A DNA stretch of 35,548 nt, from positions 1 through 35,548 of the forward strand of contig JAAFKB010000039.1 in NCBI GenBank assembly GCA_013299055.1, read 5' to 3'. Source of the stretch: Sphaerotilus sp. Its GTDB lineage: Bacteria > Pseudomonadota > Gammaproteobacteria > Burkholderiales > Burkholderiaceae_C. Position numbers and translations under genes: made by a program. Under the pieces are notes generated by a model. That model saw only the letters and a list, made by a program, of their open reading frames with translations, did no database searches and was not told where the DNA came from. Shown one piece after another: positions 16,441-27,958 of this stretch (the stretch's first letter is position 1; the number at the start of each line of letters is the position of its first letter).

Positions 16441-17916
16441 GTGTCGATCCAGACCCTTGAAGCCCGCCAGACCGAGGTGCTGGCCCGCCTGCGCACCGTG
16501 CTGCCCGCGCACGCGCTGCTGTCGCGCCGCGCCGACGTCACGCCCTACGAGTGCGACGGCCTGACTGCCTACCGCGAGCGCCCGCTGCTGGTGGCGCTGC
16601 CCGAAACCGACGCGCAGGTGGCCGACATCCTGCGGATCTGCCACGCGATGGGCGTGCCGGTCGTCGCACGCGGCGCTGGCACCGGCCTGTCGGGTGGCGC
16701 GATGCCACACCGCGAGGGCGTCACGCTGTCGCTGGCGAAGTTCAACAAGATCCTGCGACTGGACGCCGAAGCGGGCCTTGCGGTCGTGCAATGCGGCGTG
16801 CGCAACCTCGCGATCAGCGAGGCGGCGGCGAAGTTCGGCCTCTACTACGCGCCGGACCCGTCCAGCCAGATCGCCTGCACCATCGGCGGCAACGTGGCGG
16901 AGAACTCGGGCGGCGTGCATTGCCTGAAGTACGGCCTGACGCTGCACAACGTGCTCGCCGTCAAGGGCTACACCGCGGAGGGCGATGCGGTGACCTTTGG
17001 TGGCGAGGCGTTCGATGCGCCGGGGCTGGACCTGCTGAGCGTGGTCGTCGGCAGCGAAGGCATGCTGGCCGTGACCACCGAAGTCACCGTGAAGCTGGTG
17101 CCGAAACCGAAGCTCGCCCGCTGCATCATGGCCAGCTTCGACACGGTGGAAGCGGCGGGCGACGCGGTGGCCGCCGTGATCGCCGCCGGCATCATCCCGG
17201 CCGGGCTGGAGATGATGGACAAGCGCATGACGGCGGCGGTGGAGGACTATGTCCGCGCCGGCTACGACCTCGACGCTGCGGCGATCCTGCTCTGCGAGAG
17301 CGACGGCACGCCCGAGGAAGTCGAGGAGGAAATCGGCCGCATGACCGCCGTGCTGCAACGCTGCGGCGCGAGCCGGCTGGCGGTGAGCCGGGACGAGGCG
17401 CAGCGGCTGCGGTTCTGGTCGGGCCGCAAGAATGCGTTTCCGGCATCCGGCCGCATCAGCCCGGACTACATGTGCATGGACTCGACCATCCCGCGCAAGC
17501 GGCTGGCCGAGATCCTGCGCGCCATCGAGGCGATGGAGCAGAAATACGGCCTGGGCTGCTGCAACGTCTTCCACGCGGGCGACGGCAACCTGCACCCGCT
17601 GATCCTGTTCGACGCCAACGACCCGGACCAGCTCCGCCGCTGCGAGCTGTTCGGCGCCGACATCCTGGAGACCAGCGTGCGCCTGGGCGGCACGGTCACG
17701 GGTGAACACGGCGTCGGCGTGGAGAAGCTGAACTCGATGTGCGTGCAGTTCTCGCCGGAGGAGCGGGCGCAGATGCTGGCCTTGAAAGCGGCGTTCGACC
17801 CGGCTGGCCTGCTCAACCCCGGCAAGGTGATCCCGACGCTGCACCGCTGCGCCGAGTACGGAAAACTGCACGTCAGCCGCGGCCTGCTGCCATTCCCCGA
17901 ACTGGAGCGTTTCTGA
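16441..17916 (+). CDS. glcD: glycolate oxidase FAD-linked subunit GlcD
   Basis: Large flavoprotein subunit of glycolate oxidase, which oxidises glycolate (and often D-lactate) to the 2-oxo acid at the inner membrane. It begins with GTG after GAGGAG. The FAD-binding PP-loop has GAGTGLSGGA (about residues 78-87), then IACTIGGNVAENSGGVHCLKYG and VVVGSEGMLAVTTE. The C-terminal FAD_oxidase_C part has CNVFHAGDGNLHPLI and GTVTGEHGVGVEK. 491 aa, family-typical. It overlaps glcE (TGATG) and heads a three-gene operon. No glcG, glcB or GntR-type glcC is adjacent. Confidence 0.96.
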   Translation: MSIQTLEARQTEVLARLRTVLPAHALLSRRADVTPYECDGLTAYRERPLLVALPETDAQVADILRICHAMGVPVVARGAGTGLSGGAMPHREGVTLSLAKFNKILRLDAEAGLAVVQCGVRNLAISEAAAKFGLYYAPDPSSQIACTIGGNVAENSGGVHCLKYGLTLHNVLAVKGYTAEGDAVTFGGEAFDAPGLDLLSVVVGSEGMLAVTTEVTVKLVPKPKLARCIMASFDTVEAAGDAVAAVIAAGIIPAGLEMMDKRMTAAVEDYVRAGYDLDAAAILLCESDGTPEEVEEEIGRMTAVLQRCGASRLAVSRDEAQRLRFWSGRKNAFPASGRISPDYMCMDSTIPRKRLAEILRAIEAMEQKYGLGCCNVFHAGDGNLHPLILFDANDPDQLRRCELFGADILETSVRLGGTVTGEHGVGVEKLNSMCVQFSPEERAQMLALKAAFDPAGLLNPGKVIPTLHRCAEYGKLHVSRGLLPFPELERF

Positions 17917-17951
17917 TGGTGATGGACATGGACATGGACATGGACAGGGAC
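17916..17951 (+). repeat. in-frame ATGGAC hexanucleotide repeat at the glcE start
   Basis: Four perfect ATGGAC units (17922-17945) flanked by degenerate units ATGGTG (17916-17921) and AGGGAC (17946-17951). Each perfect unit supplies an in-frame ATG. Copy-number change would alter only N-terminal length and the choice of start codon, not the frame. Confidence 0.85.
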
Positions 17952-19025
17952 GATGCCCTGCAATCCCTGCGCGCGCAGATCCTCGACGCTGCCGCCACCC
18001 GCACGCCGCTCGACATTCGCGGCCATGGCAGCAAGGCCGCGTGGCGCCCTGAGCCGGTTCGCGCCGACGCCCGGGTGCTGGACGTGACGCCGCTGGCCGG
18101 CATCAGCGCCTACGAGCCGACCGAGCTGGTCGTGACCGTGCGCGCCGGCACGCCGCTGGTCGAACTGGAGGCGGCGCTGGCGGCACAAGGCCAGTGCCTC
18201 GCTTTCGAGCCGCCGAGGCTGGCCGGGCGCGGCACGGTCGGCGGCATGGTCGCCTCCGGGCTGGCCGGGCCGTCGCGGGCGTCGGTGGGCAGCGTGCGCG
18301 ACTTCGTGCTGGGCGCGACGATGCTCAACGGCCGTGGCGAGCTGCTCAGCTTCGGCGGGCAGGTGATGAAAAACGTTGCCGGCTACGACGTGTCGCGGCT
18401 GCTGGCGGGGTCGTGGGGGACGCTGGGCGTGCTGTGCGACGTGTCGCTGAAGGTGCTGCCGCGGCCGGTGGCGAAGGCGACGCTGCGGTTTGCGTTGAGC
18501 GTGCCGGACGCGCTGGCGAAGCTCACCGCGTGGTCGCGCCAGCCGTTGCCCCTGAACGCGAGCATGTGGCACGAGGGCGTGCTGCTGCTGCGCCTGAGCG
18601 GTGCGCAGGCGGCGGTGGATGCCGCGCGCCACAGCCTGGGCGGCGAGTGGCTGGACAACGCCGTGGCCGAGCCGCTGTGGGACCGCCTGCGCGACCGCAC
18701 GCATGCGCTGTGGGCGTTCGCCGCGCAGGGCCTGCCGGCGGGCCAGCGGCTGTGGCGCCTGTCGGTGGCGCCGCACGCGCCGATGCTGCGGCTGCGCGGC
18801 GAGGGGCTGATCGAGTGGCATGGCGGCCAGCGCTGGCTGCTGAGCGACGAGCCGGTGGACGCCGTGCGCGCGGCGGCGGCGCAGGCGGGTGGCCACGCCG
18901 AGTGCCACGCCGGTGCCGCGTCTGGCGCGCCACGCAGTGCGCCGCTGCCTTCGGTGCTGGCGCGCTTGAACCAGCAGGTCCGCGCGTCCTTCGATCCCCA
19001 CGGGCTGTTCCACCATGCACACTGA
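17916..19025 (+). CDS. glcE: glycolate oxidase subunit GlcE
   Basis: Second FAD-binding subunit of glycolate oxidase. The N-terminal half has the FAD_binding_4 features SAYEPTELVVTVRAGTPL and GRGTVGGMVASGLAGPSR, then GQVMKNVAGYDVSRLLAGSWGTLG. The C-terminal portion is divergent, as is normal for GlcE. 369 aa from the first ATG, which overlaps the glcD stop. The N-terminus reads M-V-(M-D)4-R-D because of a hexanucleotide repeat, so five in-frame ATG codons could each start translation. It overlaps glcF by 11 bp. Confidence 0.95.
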   Translation: MVMDMDMDMDRDDALQSLRAQILDAAATRTPLDIRGHGSKAAWRPEPVRADARVLDVTPLAGISAYEPTELVVTVRAGTPLVELEAALAAQGQCLAFEPPRLAGRGTVGGMVASGLAGPSRASVGSVRDFVLGATMLNGRGELLSFGGQVMKNVAGYDVSRLLAGSWGTLGVLCDVSLKVLPRPVAKATLRFALSVPDALAKLTAWSRQPLPLNASMWHEGVLLLRLSGAQAAVDAARHSLGGEWLDNAVAEPLWDRLRDRTHALWAFAAQGLPAGQRLWRLSVAPHAPMLRLRGEGLIEWHGGQRWLLSDEPVDAVRAAAAQAGGHAECHAGAASGAPRSAPLPSVLARLNQQVRASFDPHGLFHHAH

Positions 19026-20259
19026 ACTCTCCCCCGAATTCGCCGGCACCGCCGATGGCATGGCCGCGCAGGCGATCCTGCGCAAGTGCGTGCACTGCGG
19101 CTTCTGCACCGCGACCTGCCCGACCTACCAGCTCCTCGGCGACGAGCTGGACGGGCCGCGTGGCCGGATCTACCTGATGAAAGCCTTCCTCGAAGGCGAG
19201 CCGGCCACACGCGAGACGCAGTTGCACCTGGACCGCTGCCTGACCTGCCGCAACTGCGAATCGACCTGTCCGTCGGGCGTGCCGTATGGCGAGCTGGTGG
19301 ACATCGGGCGGCGGCTCGTGGACGAGCGCGTCGAGCGCCCGCCGCTGGAGCGTGCGACCCGCTGGCTGCTCAAGGAGGGACTGACTTCGCCGCTGTTCGC
19401 GCCCGCGATGGCGCTCGGGCAGACGGTGCGGCCACTGTTGCCGGCGGCGCTGAAGGCGAAGGTGCCCGAGCGGGTTGCAACTGACCCGCGTGGCACGCCG
19501 AGGCGGTCACACACGCGGCGGATGCTGATGCTGGCGGGGTGCGTGCAGCCGGCGATGAGCCCGAACATCAACGCGGCGACCGCGCGCGTGCTCGACGCGG
19601 CGGGCATTGAAGCCGTGACGGCGCCGGGCGCGGGCTGCTGCGGCGCGATCCGGGCGCACCTGGGGGACCAGGGCGGCGGGCTGGCGGACATGCGGCGCAA
19701 CATCGAGGCGTGGTGGCCGCTGGTCGAGCGCGGCGAGGTCGAGGCGATCGTGATGAACGCCTCTGGCTGCGGCGTCACGGTGAAGGAGTACGGCCACCAC
19801 CTCGCAGGCGACCCCGCCTACGCCGACAAGGCCGCCCGCATCAGCGCACTGACCCGCGATCTGAGCGAGCTGCTGCCGATGCTGGTGCCGATCCTGAAAC
19901 CGAAGCTGGCCGCCGCGGCGCAGGCCGGCCAGCTGGCGCTGCACCCGCCGTGCACGCTGCAGCACGGTCAGCAGCTCAAGGGCGGGCTGGAAGCGGGCCT
20001 GCGCGACCTGGGGTTCACGGTGGCGCTGCCGGAGGAAAGCCACCTGTGCTGCGGCTCGGCGGGCACGTACTCGGTGCTGCAGCCTGTGCTGTCGCGGCAG
20101 TTGCGCGAGCGCAAGCTGGCGCACCTGTCGGCGCTGCAGCCGGACACGATCGTCTCGGCCAACATCGGCTGCCTCACGCACCTGCAGGACGGCTGCGCGA
20201 CACCGGTGCGGCACTGGGTGGAGGTGGTGGACGCGGCGCTCGGGGCAAGCCCAGGCTGA
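19015..20259 (+). CDS. glcF: glycolate oxidase iron-sulfur subunit GlcF
   Basis: Electron-transfer subunit of glycolate oxidase that passes electrons to the membrane quinone pool. Two ferredoxin-type [4Fe-4S] motifs are seen: Cys25-x2-28-x2-31-x3-35 (CVHCGFCTATCP) and Cys75-x2-78-x2-81-x3-85 (CLTCRNCESTCP). Two cysteine-rich CCG domains follow (GAGCCGAIRAHLG, and SHLCCGSAGTYS near the C-terminus). 414 aa, standard. It is the last gene of glcDEF, and its end is 29 bp from the convergent ftsB end. Confidence 0.96.
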   Translation: MHTELSPEFAGTADGMAAQAILRKCVHCGFCTATCPTYQLLGDELDGPRGRIYLMKAFLEGEPATRETQLHLDRCLTCRNCESTCPSGVPYGELVDIGRRLVDERVERPPLERATRWLLKEGLTSPLFAPAMALGQTVRPLLPAALKAKVPERVATDPRGTPRRSHTRRMLMLAGCVQPAMSPNINAATARVLDAAGIEAVTAPGAGCCGAIRAHLGDQGGGLADMRRNIEAWWPLVERGEVEAIVMNASGCGVTVKEYGHHLAGDPAYADKAARISALTRDLSELLPMLVPILKPKLAAAAQAGQLALHPPCTLQHGQQLKGGLEAGLRDLGFTVALPEESHLCCGSAGTYSVLQPVLSRQLRERKLAHLSALQPDTIVSANIGCLTHLQDGCATPVRHWVEVVDAALGASPG

Positions 20260-20288
20260 GCACCGCGGCAGGACAGACGGTCGGCCGA

Positions 20289-20582
20289 TCAGTTCGCCCG
20301 CAGTGCCTGCGGATACTGCACCAGGATCTCGTCGGGCTTGACCATGCCCAGCTCGTGGCGGGCGGTCTCCTCGATGATGTCCAGACCGTCCTTGAGGTCT
20401 TTGAGTTCGGCCTGCAACTGGTTGTTGCGCACGCGGGCCGCGGCGTTGCGGGCTTGCTGGTCGGTGACTTGCGCCGACAGCTCCCGCACGCGCGGCATGC
20501 CGCTGCTGCCGAACCACAACGCCGCATGCACCAGCCCGAGCAGGGCCAGCAGCAGCACGGTGATGACGCGCGAGGTCGTCAT
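20289..20582 (-). CDS. ftsB: cell division protein FtsB
   Basis: Bitopic inner-membrane divisome protein that binds FtsL and FtsQ. One N-terminal membrane helix (about residues 5-27, VITVLLLALLGLVHAALWFG) is followed by a coiled coil (RVRELSAQVTDQQARNAAARVRNNQ region, about 31-70). The conserved ending is EETARHELGMVKPDEI. 97 aa, typical of FtsB/DivIC. It sits 20 bp downstream of eno, the usual arrangement in proteobacteria. Confidence 0.94.
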   Translation of the reverse strand: MTTSRVITVLLLALLGLVHAALWFGSSGMPRVRELSAQVTDQQARNAAARVRNNQLQAELKDLKDGLDIIEETARHELGMVKPDEILVQYPQALRAN

Positions 20583-20602
20583 GCCCAGCCCTGTCTGCCA
20601 GA

Positions 20603-21901
<1,299 letters not shown>

Positions 21902-21912
21902 TCAACTATCGA

Positions 21913-21936
21913 ATTCTGGGATTCTGAAATTCTGGG
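21913..21936. repeat. three 8-bp direct repeats (ATTCTG-RR) upstream of eno
   Basis: ATTCTGGG, ATTCTGAA and ATTCTGGG lie end to end in the 115-bp gap between eno and kdsA, 27 bp upstream of the eno start. The block is A/T-rich compared with its surroundings. It may be a promoter-region feature or simple sequence drift. Confidence 0.6.
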
Positions 21937-22001
21937 GCGGGGCGCAACGGCGTGCATGGTGCCTGCCGACCGTTACCCGCGCTGAACAATCCGGCCGAGG
22001 C

Positions 22002-22859
22002 TCAGCAGGAAAAATCGTTTTCGAGCAAAGGTTGCGCCTTGACCACGCGGTCGAGCGCCACCAGTTGCGCCAGCAAGGCGCGCATGTGCTTCAGCGGCAC
22101 GGCGTTCGGGCCGTCGCTCCACGCCTTGGCCGGGTCCGGGTGCGTTTCCATGAACAGACCCGCCACACCGACGCCGACGCCGGCCCGCGCCAGCACCGGT
22201 ACCATCTCGCGGGCACCGCCACTGACGCTGCCCAGCCCGCCCGGCTTCTGCACCGAGTGGGTCACGTCGAACACCACCGGCGCGCCCGTGTTGCGCATCT
22301 CGGCGAGGCTGGTCATGTCGGCCACGAGGTTGTTGTAGCCGAAGCTCACGCCGCGCTCGCAGGCCATGAAGCTGTCTTCCGACAAGCCGGCTTCCTTCGC
22401 GGCAGCGCGGGCCTTGTCGATGACGTTCTTCATGTCCCAGGGCGCGAGGAACTGGCCCTTCTTGATGTTCACCGGTTTGCCCGATTGGGCAACAGCGCGG
22501 ATGAAATCGGTCTGGCGGCACAGGAACGCGGGCGTCTGCAACACGTCCACCACGCTGGCAACTTCGGCGATCTGCGCCGCGTCATGCACGTCGGTGAGCA
22601 CCGGAAGGCCCGTCTGCCGGCGCACCTCGTCGAGGATCTTCAGGCCCGCGTCCATCCCCACGCCACGCTGGCTGGTGCCGGACGAGCGGTTGGCCTTGTC
22701 GAACGAGCCTTTGTAGATCAGCGGGATGCCCAGCGCGGTGCAGGCTTCCTGGAGCCGGCCGGCCACGTCGATGGACATCTCCAGCCCCTCGATCGAGCAG
22801 GTGCCGGCGATCAGGAAAAACGGTCGGTCCAGGCCAACCTCGAAGCCGCAGAGCTGCAT
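22002..22859 (-). CDS. kdsA: 3-deoxy-8-phosphooctulonate (KDO-8-P) synthase, metal-dependent class
   Basis: Condenses phosphoenolpyruvate with D-arabinose 5-phosphate to KDO 8-phosphate for LPS inner core synthesis. 285 aa. Conserved segments are [30 protein letters not shown] and [12 protein letters not shown]. The position that is Asn in metal-independent enzymes such as E. coli KdsA is Cys21 here (IAGTCSIEG), and the other metal ligands are present (His in VTHSVQ, Glu in FMETHPDP, Asp in AWSDGPN). This predicts the metal-requiring class. The ATG directly follows the pyrG TAA with no gap. Confidence 0.96.
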   Translation of the reverse strand: MQLCGFEVGLDRPFFLIAGTCSIEGLEMSIDVAGRLQEACTALGIPLIYKGSFDKANRSSGTSQRGVGMDAGLKILDEVRRQTGLPVLTDVHDAAQIAEVASVVDVLQTPAFLCRQTDFIRAVAQSGKPVNIKKGQFLAPWDMKNVIDKARAAAKEAGLSEDSFMACERGVSFGYNNLVADMTSLAEMRNTGAPVVFDVTHSVQKPGGLGSVSGGAREMVPVLARAGVGVGVAGLFMETHPDPAKAWSDGPNAVPLKHMRALLAQLVALDRVVKAQPLLENDFSC

Positions 22860-24842
<1,983 letters not shown>

Positions 24843-25793
24843 TCAGCGCACCACTGCCGGACTCCCCGGCAGCGCCTTGGCGCCCGCTTGCGCCACGCCC
24901 GCGAACTGCGCCCCGGTGATGTCCTCGGCCGACCAGCCCCGGTTGAGGTCCAGCCCGGTGAGCTGCCAGTCGCGCAGCGGCAGCAGCGGGATCGGCTTGC
25001 GCATGCGCTCGTGGAAGCGCGTCGGCCACTCCACGCCCTGGATGTTCTGGAAGCCGGAGACATCCACCTCGGTCACGGTGCCGCGGGTCGAGGCCAGTCC
25101 GGCGTGGCTGAAACGCACGCGCCGCATCAGCCGCGTGCGCCGGTCGATGCACAGCACCAGCTGCTCCGCGGCCGCAAACCCCAGCCCCGGCGTCAGCCGC
25201 ACCATCAGCCGCTCGCAGGCGTGGTCGCCCACCTGCTCCAGCCCGGCCAGCTTCAGCACCCCCGGTCGGTCGATCAAGGCCAGCGGCCCGAGCAGCGCCA
25301 GCCGGCTGGCGTCGGCGACCATGGCGGCGGCCTGTCGCTGCGGCGCTTCGCGGCTGGGGCTGCCGTCGACCCAGACCTGCACATCACCCTGCGAGGGGCC
25401 TTGCTGCCCCAGCCGGCGCACCACCTGCTTGTGACCGCCTGCACCGATGAGCGTCTGCGCGATCAGGCCCTCGGCGGGCAGCAGCCGCTCCTGTGCGGTG
25501 TCGCGGTAGCGGATGTCGGAGAGTTCTGGGTGGATGCGCCCGACCAGCGCCCGCCACTCGACGCGGTAGCCCACGTTCAGATCCCGCACACGGCGCCACG
25601 CTGGCAGGCCGTGGGCGGCGGCACATTCCTGCAGGACGGCCAGCGCGGCCGGGTCCGTGCGCTCCGACGCTTCGATGGGTGACAGCGGTGCCGATGCACA
25701 GCCGCCCAGTGACCCGAGCGCCGGCAGCAGCGGGGTCAGCGCAGCGGCGGACAGCAGTCGGCGGCGGGTGGGATCGGCGGGGTGTCGGGACAT
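24843..25793 (-). CDS. hypothetical Tat-type lipoprotein
   Basis: I do not recognise a named family. The N-terminus has RRRLL (about residues 10-14), a hydrophobic stretch and a lipobox LGGC with Cys at 32, predicting Tat export and lipid anchoring. The mature 285 residues look like a soluble beta-rich domain: RVRDLNVGYRVEW, VWVDGSPSREAP, RLMVRLTPGLGF and FQNIQGVEWPTRFHERM. The pattern of a lipoprotein that reports how one quantity relates to another (an IDRRTRLMRRVRFS strand followed by a T-E-V-D-x-S-x-F-x-x-I segment) recalls LolA/LolB-like outer-membrane lipoprotein folds, but that is only a guess. Flanked by pyrG and the transketolase operon; no functional link is evident. Confidence 0.75.
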   Translation of the reverse strand: MSRHPADPTRRRLLSAAALTPLLPALGSLGGCASAPLSPIEASERTDPAALAVLQECAAAHGLPAWRRVRDLNVGYRVEWRALVGRIHPELSDIRYRDTAQERLLPAEGLIAQTLIGAGGHKQVVRRLGQQGPSQGDVQVWVDGSPSREAPQRQAAAMVADASRLALLGPLALIDRPGVLKLAGLEQVGDHACERLMVRLTPGLGFAAAEQLVLCIDRRTRLMRRVRFSHAGLASTRGTVTEVDVSGFQNIQGVEWPTRFHERMRKPIPLLPLRDWQLTGLDLNRGWSAEDITGAQFAGVAQAGAKALPGSPAVVR

Positions 25794-25923
25794 GCGGTGG
25801 TCTCCTGCGGGTAGGCCGCGAGTTTGCCCATTGCCGGGCGTGCTGCCTAGCAGGGGTTTTCAAAGATGCCGCTGTTACATCTCGACAGCGTACCGATTCC
25901 CCGCGATCCGGTGCCCCCCACTG

Positions 25924-27927
25924 TCACAGCCGCTGGCGCACCTGCTGCACCACCGCCGCCGGCGTGATGCCGAACTTCTCGTACAGCGCATCGGCCGGCC
26001 CGGACGCACCGAACCCTGCCATGCCGACGAAACCGCCATCCTCTCCGAGGTAGCGGTCCCAGCCGAAGCGCACTGCCGCCTCGATGGCTACCCGCACCGT
26101 CCCGCGACCGCCCAGCACGTTGCGGCGGTAATCCGCGTCCTGCGCGTCGAAGCGTTCGCAGCAGGGCATCGACACCACGGCCGTCGGCACACCTTCGGCT
26201 TGCAGCAGGTCGCGGGCCTTCAAGGCGATGGCGACTTCGGAGCCAGTGGCCAGCAGCGTGGCAGCGCGTGGCCCGCCCTGGGCTTCGGCCAGCACGTAGC
26301 CTCCGCGGCGGCTGCGGTTGTCGCTGTCGTCGCCATCGACAGAAGGGCGGCGCACCGTGGGCAGCGCCTGCCGGGCGAACACCAGGCTGACCGGGCCGCT
26401 GCGGTGCGCCAGCGCGACCTCCCAGCACTCGGCGGCTTCCACCGCGTCGGCCGGGCGCAGCACCAGCATGTTGGGCATCGACCGCAGCGATGCCAGGATC
26501 TCCACTGGCTGGTGTGTCGGGCCGTTCTTGCCCACGCCGATCGAGTCGTGGCTGAAGACGAACTTCACCGGCAGGCCCATCAGCGCCGCCATGCGCATCG
26601 CCGGCCGCTCGTAGTCCGCAAACGCCAGATACGTGACGGCCAGCGGGATGACGCCACCGTGGGCCGCCATGCCATTGGCCATCGCCGCCATCAGGTGTTC
26701 GCGCACGCCGCAGTGGACGTAGGCACCCGTCGGGTCGTCGGCGGTGAAGGCGTGCAGGCGCCGCTTGTGGCTGGTCGGGGCTTCCAGGTCCGCGCAGCCG
26801 ACCATGCGCTCGGGCAGCACGTCGGTCAGCCGGTCGTTGATGTCGGCGGAGATGAGGATGCCGCCCGGCGCGTCCTGCACCCGCTGGGCGGCGAGGGCTT
26901 CGCGCTTGTACGTGTGCAGCGTTTCGCGCCAGCCTGCGGGCAGCTCGCCGGTCAGGACGCGGTCGAATTCAGTGCGCTCGGCGGCGGGCAAGGCTTCGCG
27001 TCGGGCGGTCCAGTCGGCGTGCGCGGGTTGGTTGCGGGTGCCGGCGGTGCGCCATGCCTGCAACACTGGCTCGGGTGTCTCGAACGGCGGGTACGGCCAG
27101 TCCAGCATCTGGCGGGCCGCGTCGGCATCCTCGGGAAACAGCCGCGCACTGTGGCCGCCGCGCTGGCCCTGCAAGCGCGCCAGCCCGCGGGCGATCACGG
27201 TGCGGCAGGCGAGCAGCGACGGGCGGGGATCGTGCCGCGCCGCATCGAGGGCGACGGACACGGCCTCGATGTCGTGCCCGTCCACCTCGGCGACATGCCA
27301 GCCGGCGACGCGGAAGCGTTCGGCCACGTCCTCGCTGATTGACAGGGCGGTGCTGCCGTCGTCGGTGATCTGGTTGTCGTCCCAGAGCAGCACCAGCCGG
27401 CCCAGCCGCAGGTGACCCGCCAGCGAAATCATCTCCTGCCCGATGCCTTCCTGCAGGCAGCCATCGCCGACGAAGGCATAGGTGAAGTGATCGACCAGCC
27501 CGGCACCGAAGCGGGCGCGCTGCGAGGCTTCGGCGATCGCCATGCCGAAGGCGTTGGCGATGCCCTGCCCGAGCGGGCCGGTGGTGACCTCGACGCCCTT
27601 GCTCGGGTCGAACTCCGGGTGGCCTTCGCAGTGCGCGCCCAGTTCCCGGAAACGCCGGATCTCGTCGAGCGAAATCTTCTCGTAGCCGGTCAGGTAGTTC
27701 AGCGCCCACAGCAGCATCGAGCCGTGGCCGTTGGAGAGCACGACGCGGTCGCGGTCGGGCCAGGTCGGGTCGGCGGGGTTGAACTTCAGGTGCCGGGTGT
27801 AGAGGGCGGTGGCGATTTCCGCCATGCCCAGCGGCACCCCCTGGTGGCCTTCGGTGGCCCGCACGATGGCGTCGATGGCCAGGAAGCGGATGGCGTGGGC
27901 GAGGGCGGTCGGGGTCGGAGCGGTCAT
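25924..27927 (-). CDS. full-length transketolase, divergent substrate site
   Basis: ThDP-dependent transfer of a two-carbon ketol unit between sugars. 667 aa, the usual single-chain length. Core residues are kept: His28 (EGHQG), His68 (GHGSM), His103 (GHPE), GDG 154-156, His259, catalytic Glu410 (VREH), His460 (HDSIG), His472 and Arg519. However, the acceptor-site Glu-Asp of E. coli TktA (468-469, GEDGPTHQ) reads Lys467-Asn468, and the phosphate-binding Arg358 and Ser385 have no clear counterparts (hydrophobic Ile and Pro/Thr at those places). It lies 31 bp downstream of a split transketolase in a TRAP operon, so a specialised substrate is more likely than a housekeeping role. The housekeeping role is not excluded. 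Confidence 0.93.
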   Translation of the reverse strand: MTAPTPTALAHAIRFLAIDAIVRATEGHQGVPLGMAEIATALYTRHLKFNPADPTWPDRDRVVLSNGHGSMLLWALNYLTGYEKISLDEIRRFRELGAHCEGHPEFDPSKGVEVTTGPLGQGIANAFGMAIAEASQRARFGAGLVDHFTYAFVGDGCLQEGIGQEMISLAGHLRLGRLVLLWDDNQITDDGSTALSISEDVAERFRVAGWHVAEVDGHDIEAVSVALDAARHDPRPSLLACRTVIARGLARLQGQRGGHSARLFPEDADAARQMLDWPYPPFETPEPVLQAWRTAGTRNQPAHADWTARREALPAAERTEFDRVLTGELPAGWRETLHTYKREALAAQRVQDAPGGILISADINDRLTDVLPERMVGCADLEAPTSHKRRLHAFTADDPTGAYVHCGVREHLMAAMANGMAAHGGVIPLAVTYLAFADYERPAMRMAALMGLPVKFVFSHDSIGVGKNGPTHQPVEILASLRSMPNMLVLRPADAVEAAECWEVALAHRSGPVSLVFARQALPTVRRPSVDGDDSDNRSRRGGYVLAEAQGGPRAATLLATGSEVAIALKARDLLQAEGVPTAVVSMPCCERFDAQDADYRRNVLGGRGTVRVAIEAAVRFGWDRYLGEDGGFVGMAGFGASGPADALYEKFGITPAAVVQQVRQRL

Positions 27928-27958
27928 GTCGTGCGGGCGGTCGTCGGGTCGGATCAGG

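Noticed and set aside
17739-17915. Upstream in-frame extension of glcE
   Set aside because: It would overlap the well-conserved end of glcD by 59 codons; the coupled TGATG junction gives a natural start at 17916.
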